Assembly (NCBI GenBank): GCA_930367215.1
Contig: OV884060.1
Coordinates: 11,860,001 to 11,924,000 of the forward strand
Source: Pollenia angustigena
Taxonomy: Eukaryota > Arthropoda > Insecta > Diptera > Polleniidae
DNA length: 64,000 nucleotides
Direction of reading: 5' to 3'
The position numbers and the translations under genes were made by a program. Shown piece by piece: positions 11,477 through 22,060 of the stretch; the stretch's first letter is position 1; each line of letters opens with the position of its first letter. Under the pieces are notes generated by a model that saw only the letters and a list, made by a program, of their open reading frames with translations, was not told the DNA's origin and did no database searches.

Positions 11477-11803
11477 GGGGGCTACTCTCTATTGTGATGC
11501 GAAAGAAAATTGTAGCAAATCTAGCGATTGGTACTCTTTAATACGTTTGCGCATGTGTCTTTCGCATCTTTTAATTTTTTTTCTTTTCGTAAATCATCAC
11601 TTAATTTTATTTAAATTTTCCAATTTCAAATATTTTTACACACTTTGGCATTTCATAACGGTAAATCCGCGCCATTTTTAATTTTTATTGCCACTATCGC
11701 TTCATTTTTCAGAAAATTTTGCGAAAGTGATAGAGAGTACCAAGTTGGCATTTAGCTATCGCATCGAAATTGTTTTCGCATCGCAATAGAGAGTAGACCC
11801 CCT
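11477..11803. mobile_element. TIR element, about 327 bp (GGGGGCTACTCTCTATTG)
   Basis: The left GGGGGCTACTCTCTATTGTG and the reverse complement of the right end GGGGTCTACTCTCTATTGCG match over about 29 bases, continuing ATGCGAAA. CCTG borders both ends (11473-11476 and 11801-11804) and may be the target duplication. Words such as AGAGAGTA and GCGAAAG recur inside. No coding capacity. Confidence 0.6.
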
Positions 11804-11919
11804 GTCTTCAGTCAAATATAAAAAAATTATCAAAAAAAAAAAAAAATAAAAAAAAAATATTGAATTCATTTCATGTTTTAAATTCCTTCCTTGACTAAAA
11901 GTTATATAATGAAAATTAA

Positions 11920-12058
11920 CTGCCAGGCCCACGATTTCGACAAGAACATTTCTTTCGCATATTTATATTGAAAACAATAATAAAAAACTAAAATTGGTTT
12001 TTGTTTTCAATACAAAAATACGAAATAAATGTTCTTGTCGACATCGTGGGCCTGGGCT
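11920..12058. mobile_element. 139-bp fold-back element, copy 1, TAA target duplication
   Basis: TAA lies at 11917-11919 and 12059-12061. The arms CTGCCAGGCCCACGATTTCG and its mirror pair along about 50 bases. On the minus strand the core AAAACAAAAACCAATTTT starts exactly 51 bases from the end, as in the copies at 39787 and 56026, so this copy sits in the opposite orientation. TWA duplications suggest a PIF/Harbinger-type mobiliser. Confidence 0.72.
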
Positions 12059-12184
12059 TAAATTTGATTAAAATATTAAAATATTAAAAATTTAAATTAA
12101 ACTTAATTAAATTCAAATTCAAATAAATTATTCAATATTAAGCCAGTAAATGTTAACCTAATGTAAACACAGTCTTTAAGCACT

Positions 12185-12973
12185 AGTCTAGGTTCACACC
12201 ATGAAAGTTTTATTTCTGAAATTCTAAGTTTATTTGTGAGAGGGAAGAGAATATTAACAGTGTATGGAATTTACAAAAATGAATTTTGTTCATCTTTTAA
12301 AATGTGCTGATATATTCCCTTATGAATGTTTATATATTCATGTTTCTGTTTTGTCCCGTTATTTTTCATTTGCTACTATGTAAAGTAGTTTATCTAAAAA
12401 TATGTATGTATATCGCTCTAAATTTATATTTTTAATTTTATTACGAAAGTCTGGTTTGAATGCCTTGAAAATAGTTACAAAATCAATAATTCTGAAAGAA
12501 CGCAAAAATATAAAAGTGCTACCTGATTACAATGTGTGCGAAGTAGTCTGCAAGACGCCTTCCACTTATCAACGAAGTAAGCGACAATATGTATACGCTG
12601 CCCACTGTCTGCTTACAATATGTGCGAAGTAGTGTGCAAGACGCCTTCCACTTGCCCACGAAGTAAGCGAGATTGTGTATAGACTGTCTACTGCCTGCAT
12701 TTGAAGCAGTACTGAGTTTATATTTATTGAATGAACACTTCACAATCCCGCGTACTTTGTGTGCAAGTGGTAGGCGTTCACTCTATAAATGCGGCAATGC
12801 TTTCGAAAAAGTGTACTAGGTTCTTATTGAGATGGTGTGCATTACTATATTACTCGTGTCTATCACATCATCGCTTCTGTAATCGAAAAATTTGCTCCTG
12901 GGATGTTCTCTTCCCCTCTCTCCAATATACTCAGACTTTCTGAAAGAAAACTTTCATAGTGTTAACCGAGACT
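12185..12973. mobile_element. 789-bp element with TIRs of about 70 bp
   Basis: AGTCTAGGTTCACACCATGA and the reverse complement of the right end AGTCTCGGTTAACACTATGA continue to match through AAGTTTT, TTTCNGAAA and GAGAGGGAAGAGAA. An 86-bp tandem duplication lies inside (12528-12699). No target duplication is obvious. A lone terminus of the family is at 8795-8861. The short open frames inside have no recognised homology. Confidence 0.62.
12528..12699. repeat. 86-bp tandem duplication
   Basis: Unit 1 starts TACAATGTGTGCGAAGTAGT at 12528 and unit 2 TACAATATGTGCGAAGTAGT at 12614. Both include GCAAGACGCCTTCCACTT and CGAAGTAAGCGA. GC content is higher than the surroundings. Confidence 0.75.
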
Positions 12974-13640
12974 TAACTCATATTCTTTAAGAAAAAAAAC
13001 CTATTAGACTTGATTGTTGCAAATTAATGGATGACTTTTAAGGCGCTCAGAATGTGTTAAAAAACGTTTGATGCTAGTTTTTCTACGTTTTTTACTTTTC
13101 ATGCTAAATGTAATTTTTTCTGCTGTTAATGGCCTGGCAAAATATTAACTTAATGTTTCCATACGTCGTTTTTTCTTTCTTTGGCTTTGAATTTCATACC
13201 TCACACACACAAGAGTTACATTTCATTTTGGTTTTATTCATTATTCTTCTTCTTCAATTTATTTTGCTGACTGCATATTTATGAGTTTGTTGTTTGTATT
13301 AGTTTTTGCGTAATTAAACTTGGTTTTTGTTTAATGTCTTTCAAGCTTTAATTACAGACATTTGTAATTTAACAATAATTTTGCAATTTCATCATGATTT
13401 CCTTGAAAGTCAAAGTGCAAGGGTAGGTAAAGGTAATTTCAGTAAAGTCACTTTGTAAAAAAGAAGAATACCCACAAAAATAAGTTAGTCAGGCATAATT
13501 AAATGATACCCTACACAGCACCAAGCAGAGGCAAAGGCTCCTTAGATGGTTAATTAGACTTTTAAATATTTTAAAGTACCAACAGAAGTACAAGTCAAAG
13601 TTATTTTTGGGAATACAAAATTTATTATTAATAAAATTTC
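12974..13640. other. AT-rich sequence, no feature seen
   Basis: No gene or recognised repeat. Confidence 0.5.
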
Positions 13641-13641
13641 T

Positions 13642-13875
13642 GTATGACGTGCTAAGTTCCCGTTTTTTCATATTTGATAAATACATTGAGATTTATTGTT
13701 GAGGGAAGGAAAGCTAGCTTCTATGCGCATTTCACTAGTTGCTTAGGCCAGATCATCAGGAAACCTTTTCCTTAGATTTCCGAAAAGCCAAAAATATTAT
13801 ACAAATAAAACCCTAAACAAAAAACCAACAATAAACAGTGAGCTTATCTTTTTATCAAATATGAAAAAAGAAGTA
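13642..13875. repeat. interspersed repeat, copy 1 (second copy at 35404-35580)
   Basis: TATGACGTGC, AAGCTAGCTTCTATGCGCAT, then TTGCTTAGG and AGATCATCAGGAAACCTTTT align with the copy at 35404-35580. CGTTTTTTCATATTTGATAA near 13661 is mirrored by TTTTTATCAAATATGAAAAA near 13849, so this copy may be bounded by inverted ends. Confidence 0.5.
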
Positions 13876-14678
13876 CAAGTGTTTCAACTTTGCCAACCCT
13901 GTAATAAAGTAAGATTAGAAACTCTTAACTCAAATCGTAAACAGATTTTTATTTTCTCTGAGAGAGAAAAACGTTTTGTAATTAATCAAAATTGACAGGG
14001 TGTAAATAAAGGGAGGGTATAGCTAAGCAAAAGAAAAAAAATTATTTCAAAACATTTTTTGCGGTAAATTCAATATTTTGCTTCTTAAAAAAAAATATCT
14101 TAATCGATTTGACAAAACAATAATGCGTAAATTAAACGTTTTTTTTTTTAAATTTCAACTATTTTTTCTCTTGTGTTATGTTAAAACTATTATAGCTTAA
14201 CAATATTGAATTTCAACATAAAAAATCAAATTTTGAAAAACAAAACAACTCATTTGTTTATGGTTGTTTACAATGTTTTTATAAATTAGCGAAACTTGTT
14301 TAATAATGAGTTAACGCTTCCAAATAAAAATGATTTATTTATTGTTTTCAATAAAAAAAAAACAAATTTAAAAATTATTTTTTTTTTGTTTGAATTCCTT
14401 GTAAATTTCTTGAAATGTATTGTTTTTAGATCATCTCGGTCTAAAAAATTTACATAATGTTAAATAGTTTTTTAAGTATTTAAATATTTAAAAGTAAAAT
14501 AAGCATTAAAATATTTTTACAATGATTCAATAATTCTAAAGAATTTTAAATTAATCGCTACCAAACCAGATTGTTTGTGTTAAAAATAAATTGAAAAACA
14601 TTAAAATTAAAAAAAAACAAAAATTTTAAAAAATCTAGTCAAAGCATACAAATGTTGAAATATTACAAAAAATATAAA
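13876..14678. other. AT-rich sequence, no feature seen
   Basis: Rich in A and T runs. No gene or repeat recognised. Confidence 0.5.
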
Positions 14679-14679
14679 T

Positions 14680-14832
14680 CGTCACCTAAAATGCAAAAGG
14701 GCGTTACAAAAAATTTCAAAATCGAGTTTATGATTGATTATGATGCACTAGACTTAATTACAGGTCCCTATAAGATTAAAAAAAAAAACTAAATAAAAAC
14801 TGTTGTTTCGCCCTTTTGCACTTTTGGTGACG
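14680..14832. mobile_element. TIR element, about 153 bp (CGTCACC)
   Basis: The left CGTCACCTAAAATGCAAAAG and the reverse complement of the right end CGTCACCAAAAGTGCAAAAG match and continue GGGCG. AAAT flanks both sides, a possible 4-bp target duplication. The interior is AT-rich and non-coding. Confidence 0.55.
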
Positions 14833-15555
14833 AAATAAACTTTGTTACTTTTAGTTCTTCGTCATTAGTTAACGTTATTTTTTTTTAATTACAAAATTAC
14901 ACTTCACTTTCAAATAACAATGAACATGTACAAAAAAAATCTTTAAAATTGTTTTTCATCATGTCATCAACGTCATAATCGTTTGTTTTGTTTTTGAATT
15001 CATTAAATGTCAGTTTTTGTCGTGTTTCTGTTTTTATTTTTGACACTTGTTTCGTTTTTTAATAGGCCTGCTGTGTCGTTATGGCGAAAAAAACTGATTG
15101 AAACAAACAAAAATAATGACTGAGGGGATGATGTAATAATTTTTGAATAATTAAACACAATAAGAGCGATAAAAAGTACTTTTTTTTTTATTGTACTATT
15201 TTTAAAAATTATTTTTTTAAACCTTTAAAAAAACTTCTTAAATTAATATTTTTAATAAAAAGCGATAGAAAGTAGTTTTAGGTTTCTCGGTTAGTCTTCG
15301 AAAAGATAGCTCACATGGGCCCAAAAGTACCTTCAGTGGTATTTTTGTGATACCCATTGCCAATACCCATCCTACAGAGCAAAAGAGCAAAAAAAAAAAA
15401 AAAAAAATGCAAACGTAAACAAACCAATACAATGCCACACATGCAAAGCTTTCAATGTAGTGGTGCCCATACCTGCTCATTATGCATGTCTGCAAAATTC
15501 ATGCAATTCGCCTAAGTAATGAAGAAGCAACTTCAGTTCTATCTTATATAGATCA
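14833..15555. other. AT-rich sequence, no feature seen
   Basis: An 18-base A run near 15390. An 85-codon minus-strand open frame (15238-15495) is broken by the homopolymer and looks spurious. Confidence 0.45.
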
Positions 15556-15718
15556 TCTAACACTAGCTTCCGCAGGTATTCTCCCTTTTTCCTGAATGAA
15601 ACGCAGTTTTCTCTTCCTCTTCATCATGACAACTTATACAGTAGTTATTCAATATAAGACCAATTCTGCTCGCATATGTCCCTACTAGTCAGTACCCAGT
15701 TACTATCGTGATCACTGT
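15556..15718 (-). pseudogene. non-LTR retrotransposon ORF2 C-terminal fragment (jockey-like tail)
   Basis: Reading the minus strand from 15718 gives TVITIVTGY, a stop, then LVGTYASRIGLILNNYCISC and HDEEEEKTAFH. This resembles the TGH..IGTHA.RLG...N.YCRSC.DEEEET..H block at the end of jockey-type ORF2 proteins after the RNase H domain. The zinc-knuckle-like CxxC and Glu run are visible. It is stopped, short and surely dead. GC-richer sequence continues to about 15900 and is probably part of the same fragment. Confidence 0.6.
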
Positions 15719-15959
15719 CTTTATCTGTCCTCTGTTCAGTAAAGAGCATGTCCTGCGTTCATTATAGCCAGGGCTCAATACCCTTAATACGGAGCAGGTG
15801 TATTCTTGAGTCCACCCCAACTTTGATAGTCTATAAGATTCGCGCTTAATAAGTGACAGTGAACTATGACAGTGAACTATTGGAAAGCCAACGAATTGAT
15901 CTACAAATCTGTCATCCAGTTGACCACTTCGCTTGGCAAGCTCATCTCTTATCTGGTTA

Positions 15960-18198
15960 ACCTATTTCCAAAAGTTTATTTTTTAAGTACCTTTTATTAA
16001 AAATTTACTTTTTAAAGTACCATTTCACAGAAAAAAAGAAAAAAAAAACAGTTTTAGAAGAAATGTAAATGAAAAGATACTTTTTTGTACCTGCTTAAAG
16101 TAACCAATAATAATAACTTCCTTTAAAAAAGTACCGTGTTCTTTAAAAAAATAAATAGTAACTCTGTTTAAAGTATCTATTAAAAATAATAATTTTTAAA
16201 ATTAGCTTTATTTAAAATCCTTTTAAAAAAGTACTTTTTTTGTTCTTTTTACAAAGTGCCTTTATTAAAGTTCTTTTTAAATTTTTTTTTTCAAAGCTCC
16301 TTAAGAAAACACATTTCTTCAAAATATTATTTGTCCTTCTTTAAAAGTTTTAAAAGTACATTGAAAATATTACGATTAAAAAACAATATTTTAAACGATT
16401 ATCTCTATCAAAATAATCACTATTTATTTAGTCTTTTAGATCTCAGCGTGTTTTTTTATTTTAAGGGCTAAACGACTTGTAGCTTAACAAGGACTTAATA
16501 TTTATATTCTTTATGGACTCTTAGAAAAATATTTCATGGTGTGACATACGAAACGACTGGCTTCATATATCCCCATTCCCCACTTCAGGTGGTAAAGGGA
16601 ATAAAAAGAGCCTTTTTGAATAAGCACCTCTTCAAGAATTTTCGCTTGTCGCTTGCCGGTTATATTGTATTTTAATTTTCTATTTAGTAGCTGATTATAA
16701 TCTTATCATTTCGCCTCTCCATGATTGTTTGTTTGCTCACACACTAAACGCATTTTAACACACAAATTTATTTCTTTATTGTCAGTTTTTTCTGTGGAAA
16801 GCATTTGCGTAAAAAAATCTCAAGACCCCTGAATATTGTCGTTATATTAAATGCATTGTCATCATTATCATTATAATCGTTGTCAGAGGTTTTCTACGAG
16901 TACTATTAAAAAAAAAAAAAATATTAAAAATTACTTTTTGTTTAATAAACAAAAAAATGGGCAACACAAAAGTAATAAAATTTATTTACAAAATCTAGGT
17001 TAAAAGTGTATCACTTGAATTGTTAAAAAATAAACAATTTGTTAAACTTTTAAATAAATAAATAAAAGAAGAGAGAAGACACTAAATGGTAAAGATATTA
17101 AAAATTAAATCTTTGAAAAAGCGGCTTAAAAAGTTTATTTACAGTAATCGGTTTTTGTGATATTTTTAAAGGTCTTTTAGAAAGATTCATGTTGTAATTA
17201 AAATGGTATTATGATAATTAAAGTAAAACAAATTATTTAATATCTAATAAATTTTGTTTTAAAGGAATTCTTATTTAACCGTTTCACCTTCAACTCCTAA
17301 ACCAAGCTTTTCCTTTGTTTTATTTTACTTATTCCCCCCCCCTCCTTCCCTTTTTTTTTAAACTCCAACCCACTGTTATAAAAACCAATATAACAATGGC
17401 CTTTAATTACCACATTTCACACCTAATCCCCATCTTCTAATCAAATTGTTTGTTGTATTGGCAGTTGCATTGAATCCAACATACAAACAAAATATAAAAC
17501 TTATCTGTTCCGCAATAGTTTTTAGCTTATGGGATGGAAAAAACTGCATTCATAATAAAACAAATAGGTAGGAAAAAACAGCAAAATAAACATGTTTCTA
17601 TGTAAAAAGTATCTATAAAATACATGTAGGCAGTAAACAAAAATTTCAAAGGGTGTAATAACAGAAAAAAAATTATAATAACGCATTTTCTTATCGGTTG
17701 TTAATACCAAATGTGTGCTGAAAGTAAAAAAGACAACGCTCTCACAAATTCTCCCATTTCAAACGATGGACGGACGCACACAAATAACAGATCTAACTAT
17801 CAGACATTTAACTATTCAGTTACTCTCTTTAATAAACAATAATTTTTTAAATACGCTACTTGCTGCTAAGTGGGTATAGGAGGGAGAAAGGCAAGAATAT
17901 GGCTTGATATGCTTTTTTCAGAAAGTATTTCTTTTTTAAATACTATCGATATTGATTTTTGTAAGAACGATTTCTCTTAATGAAGCTCAACATTTATAAA
18001 AGAGTACACTTTTCACTTTTGAAAAGTACCAACTAAAAACTAGATATTAAAAAGGTGCCCATTATAGAAAAAAGAAATATATAAAAGTACCAATTTAAAA
18101 ACCTTTAACCTACAATAAAAAAATAAAAATCAGAAATTGAAATCGAACCTTTTTTAAAAAATTAAAAAAATGCTACATCAAATGTATTTTCTGGTATC
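15960..18198. repeat. AT-rich region with many AAAGTAC-type words, no gene
   Basis: AAAGTAC or GTACTTTT recurs many times between 15960 and about 16400, and again at 17990-18110 and 19430-19800. The retrotransposon fragments at 18199-19360 seem to interrupt it. This may be a decayed minisatellite. The middle (16480-17980) is otherwise plain AT-rich sequence. Confidence 0.35.
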
Positions 18199-18309
18199 AT
18201 GGACCACCCACCAACAATACAGGAGGTAAATAACGCCCTTAGTACTCTTAAGAGCAGCAAGACCCCAGACAACTATAATATTTCTGCAGAGATTTTATAT
18301 GCGATATGA
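18199..18309 (+). pseudogene. reverse transcriptase fragment, non-LTR retrotransposon
   Basis: The 36 codons DHPPTIQEVNNALSTLKSSK, then TPDNYNISAEILYAI, match the PP...EV..AI..LK..K..G.DGI.AELL block at the start of the reverse transcriptase domain of RTE/CR1-type elements. It ends in a stop and lies in the same orientation as the 19020-19360 fragment. Confidence 0.55.
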
Positions 18310-18542
18310 AAGGAGCGACATTTTGTCACCCATTCGTATGTATAAAATGGGAAGAGGAGGCTCTGACAGACTCTTATAATTAGAGTTAACTGGTCAAAAT
18401 ACCGAAAATAGGCGACCCTTAAGACTGCAATAACTGCCATGGAGTAACACTTCATCAAATGCCGAGGAGGGAACTAAGTCGTATAATACTTACTTTTTTA
18501 CTTAATGGACTATTACAGAACAGTGGTTGCTAAAGCCGAACG

Positions 18543-18905
18543 TAGAATATATTTTCAATCTGCGATTCTTCTCCAATTTGTAACACCAAGTTTCGAGATG
18601 TCTTCCACCACTTGATCTTTCCACCGGAGTTTTGGGGTTTCTCTTCTGCGTGAACCATCACTAGGTTCGTATTTAAATGACCTTTTAGCTGGAGCTTCTT
18701 TGTTCAATCTCACAACATGACCTAGCCAACGTAATCGCTGCAATTCAATACGCTTTACTACGTCGATGTCGGAATATAGCTCGTACAGATCTTGGTTCAT
18801 ACGGCACCGATATTCTACGTCCACGCAGATTGGTGCATGATTTAACAAAGAGTTTTTCTCTCGAATACTCCAAGTACTGCCTCGTCTGCTTTCGCAAGTA
18901 CGCAT
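18543..18905 (-). pseudogene. non-LTR retrotransposon ORF2 C-terminal fragment
   Basis: The frame contains RMNQDLYELYSDIDVVKRIE, then LQRLRWLGHVVRL and LRWKDQVVEDISKLGVTNWR. This is the conserved tail of many insect non-LTR reverse transcriptases (RMN.ELY.LY.D.DVV.RI...RLRWLGHV.R). It is inverted relative to the fragments on either side, so the element was rearranged or two insertions are mixed. The 5' part of the frame (to 18905) is only weakly similar. Confidence 0.65.
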
Positions 18906-19019
18906 GCTTCAGAAGTCGTATAATATTGACCCGAGTATCCGATGCAGTTATTGCGACCCTTCGAGAGAATCCATTTGCTTCAGGAAGAATCGCCCATGTC
19001 TTGCTCTTACAAAGAAAAT

Positions 19020-19370
19020 AGCTGTCGCATTATCCAATGGGCACCCTTCAAACATCTTGAGGACTTAGAATGTGCAGATTACGTATGTCTTCTGAACCAA
19101 GTTCCAGGACGTCTACAGGGAAATATGGACGCCGTTGGAATTGAGTCTCGTGTAGTCGGGCTGGGAATCGATGTTTCCAAAATAAGGATAATGCCTGGTG
19201 GCTATGTCGCAAATTCTTCATCACGCATAAGTGTGCATAACGAATTAGATTAATGTGTAGGACCCTGTAGCAATCTGGACAGTATTGTCCTTACAAAGTG
19301 TGGTGTTGACGAACACAATAAAGCACATCAAATAGCGAAAAAGCTGCATTCCACATGCCCTATTTGAGAA
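19020..19370 (+). pseudogene. reverse transcriptase palm fragment with degraded active site
   Basis: The frame reads IIQWAPFKHLEDLECADYVC and LLNQVPGRLQGNMDAV, then VGLGIDVSKIRIM. This corresponds to LEDLDFADDICLL...VGL.IN..KTK.M of non-LTR reverse transcriptases, with the catalytic FADD replaced by CADY. Downstream, in another frame, SLDSIVLTKCGVDEHNK matches the YLGSIV...GG..EDV segment. It is a dead copy. Confidence 0.55.
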
Positions 19371-19533
19371 CTCAGCAAACATTTTAAACAACTAATCTAC
19401 TCATTTACATTTTGGACGTCCATCCCGTTCATACCTTCTCCAAAAAGTACATTTTTGACAAAGTAACTTTTTTTTTGAAGTACAAATTTTCTAAAAAAGT
19501 TTTTAATAAATATTCCTTTTGTAAAGGCCGTTA
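19371..19533. other. end of retrotransposon debris, then AAAGTAC-rich AT sequence
   Basis: Contains AAAAAGTACATTTTTGAC and GAAGTACAAATTTTC. Nothing else seen. Confidence 0.35.
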
Positions 19534-19676
19534 CACACTATCCCACAAAGTCTTTCGTATTTTATGAAAATACTTCCCTGATCTAATTATTGTTTATAAA
19601 TTTTCAAAAAACAATAACAAGTTATCATGGCAGGGTTAAATTTTCATAAAATACGTAAGACTTTGTGGGATAGTGT
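19534..19676. mobile_element. fold-back element, about 143 bp (ACACTATCCCACAAAG)
   Basis: ACACTATCCCACAAAGTCTT is mirrored at the right end, extending to CGTATTTTATGAAAAT. TTA flanks both ends if one extra C is allowed at the left. Its termini resemble the right end of the element at 25759-26059 (ACACTATCTCACAAGTCTTA). Confidence 0.6.
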
Positions 19677-19897
19677 TTAAAGGCCTTAAGGAACATTTTT
19701 TTTTATTTAAGGCATTTCTTTAAAAATAAGATTACCATTAAGAGAAATGTACTTTTTGCATAAATAGTACCTTCTTAACTTTACCGTTACCCATTTTCTC
19801 TTATTGAAACAAACATTTCGAAAAACTATCCCATTATAAAATATAACCGTTTCTCAAAACAGGGCGCCCTTTTGTACAGGTTATTTTTTAAAAGTCT

Positions 19898-20010
19898 AAC
19901 GGCCAATTTCACCAAGTTCAGTTAAAACTAACTAAAACTTTAACTTCCAGTTAACCATATGTATTTGACAGTTATAACTAATAGGTTGGTTAATATCGGC
20001 CGTTAAAGGG
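19898..20010. mobile_element. short TIR element, about 110 bp (TAACGGCC)
   Basis: TAACGGCCAATTTCACCAAG and the reverse complement of the right end TTTAACGGCCGATATTAACC are partly matching. The interior has AACTAACT-type words. The boundaries are approximate. Confidence 0.4.
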
Positions 20011-20039
20011 TGTTTTGAATTCGTTTTATACTTAACATT

Positions 20040-20440
20040 TATGTTTTATTTAACTTGGAGAATACTTGAAAGAGTTTGGGAGTTGGAAATAACTATTAAA
20101 CAAAATAAACAACAAGTTTTTGTTATTGTCGATTGCATACAACAAAACAACAACAAAAAAAAAATTACTACAGCTAAAAGCTGTACCCAGGAGTTCTGAT
20201 AATAATAATGTAGTTTTCTTTTTCGAAGTGTTTTGTTGATGTCTAGTCACTTCCCAAGCGTAACGATTACTTGGGTTTTTCTATATTTTCAAATTATTTA
20301 GACTGGTGATCTAAAGTAGAGTCAATTGTTAACTTATTGGCCCAAAGTAATCGATAAAGTAGTAAGCGTTCATATTTACATGTTTTTGTTTGAGTTGTTT
20401 GTAATAAAGAAGCTAAAAGAAGTTTTGAAAATAGGTAAGG
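20040..20440. other. AT-rich sequence, no feature seen
   Basis: No gene or recognised repeat. Short minus-strand frame at 20050-20250 unsupported. Confidence 0.45.
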
Positions 20441-20790
20441 TAACGTAAGGTTTAATGGGCAGTCATCAAGAGGATAGTTTACTTGAGGCCTTCCAGCGGT
20501 CCCTGTATGATACCCGAAGACCAGTGTTAGAGCCAGATTACTTTATAGGCTTTAGTGCAGCAGAGAACCATTTGGATTTCCTGCTAAAAGAAATATTGAT
20601 CTAGTTGTATTTCAGATAAAACATCAAAACCAGGCCATTAACAGAGTAAGTGAAGTATCGTCTCTTCCTTCTCTTAGTTTTGGCAGCTCCTACAGTAATT
20701 ATTATAATTCAGGCCTAGTCTCAATGCATGGGTTACTATTAAATAGTGACAGGTAATGGCTGACGTCGCTGTTCTTATTTTGTCACCAAC
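20441..20790 (-). pseudogene. jockey-like non-LTR retrotransposon ORF2 C-terminus and 3' end
   Basis: On the minus strand from 20760: ITCHYLIVTHALRLGLNYNN, then YCRSCQN, a stop, EKEETILHLLC, a stop and WPGFDVLSEIQLDQYFF. This is the same conserved C-terminal block as at 15556-15718. Further 3', SGSNTGLRVSYRDRWKA is readable in another frame. It carries stops and is not functional. Confidence 0.6.
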
Positions 20791-21620
20791 GGGAATATAT
20801 CATATTTAGGATATTTTATCTTTTGCTATTTTATCCTTCAGGGCATAATTAGGGGCAGCGAAAACTTGGGATTCGGAAAAAATCCAAAGTTTATAGATCA
20901 CAGGTGAATTTTACGATCTCTTGCGATCGGGACTGACTAGAGATCCTATTTGATACCAAGGAGTCAGTAGCCCCGGTGAGTTGGCACCAGACTGGCCTCA
21001 GTTATCCTGTAAATCGCGCTAAAGGGCTGATTTTTGACCACTTGTGGGAGAGTTCGGCCCGAGAGATGTCAACTGCTACCCCATTTTTCCAAGGCAACGG
21101 AGGTTAGATAGCTCCACCTCCGGCGAGTGCATAAACTTGCTGGTGATAAACTCAAATTGCTACCTGGGTGGGCTTGTTGATCTCACATGCGGGGCGGTTC
21201 ATAAGGACATTGTTTGTCACTCAAGTGGTTAAGACCCACCACGAGATAAGCCCATATGACAGGTTGGAATGTGAATCTTTTCCACATGGCTTCTAGTTTT
21301 GTCCCTACCAAACCTAAGTACGTTTTCTTACCTTACCATCTCGATGAAGCCTACATGCCAATTAGGTTGTCCTGAAACATATCGCCCAAAAAAAAGCCCT
21401 GTTTGTGTAGGTTATCTGAGGTGTGGTTTCTTTTACAGCCACTCCGTTCTTAGGTCTACGTCAGCATATCCGGTATTCTGCAGTTAACTTTGATGTCGTG
21501 AAGACACCCGCTAGAGCCGCAAGATCAGCTTTGCAGTCAGCAAATATGCATATGTCTTTATGTTAAAATTCCGCATGCAGAACGCTGCTGTTAACCAGCT
21601 GCCTACCTGGTAATCTTGAA
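20791..21620 (-). mobile_element. GC-richer retroelement debris, probably 5' continuation of the 20441-20790 copy
   Basis: Base composition is clearly unlike the flanks. On the minus strand near 21545, ICIFADCKADLAALAGVF recalls the GN.KADELA.. block of retrotransposon RNase H domains. The middle (20840-21440) could not be assigned to a domain. Plus-strand frames at 21044-21232 and 21299-21487 are probably shadows. Confidence 0.4.
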
Positions 21621-21858
21621 TAATGCCAATTGTCCTTTTTTTGTCCTTTACTAATCTACAGAGAAGTCAGTTTTTTTTCTCTTTCACCATACGTATTGTT
21701 CATCGTTATCTAAAGAAATCTGTAAATAAGTCAGTTTTTACGTTTGCCACCTTAATATCTCAAAGTAATCTTTGGAGTAATCAGTTCTATTTATGTTTAA
21801 CTATGGAGTTTTAGTAAAGAAAACCATACTTTTATCTTATGGTTATTTCAAGGCTAAT

Positions 21859-22060
21859 AAAGTGGCAATTGGTTTTGTAACTTAATTGTCCCAAAGTAGT
21901 GTATCAAGTAGTCAGTTTTCTTATTTTTTTGAAGCTTGACTGTTTTTTGTTTTTTTAATTTAAAGTGGCAATTGGTTTTGTTACTTTATTGTCCCAAAGT
22001 AGTCTATCAAGTTGTCAGTTTTCTTATTTTTTAAGCTTTGACTGTTTTGTTTAAAATGAA
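21859..22060. repeat. 103-bp tandem duplication
   Basis: AAAGTGGCAATTGGTTTTGT starts at 21859 and again at 21962. Both units carry GTCCCAAAGTAGT and GTCAGTTTTCTTATTTTTT. Looser relatives (CAAAGTAATC) occur at 20340 and 21760. Confidence 0.7.
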
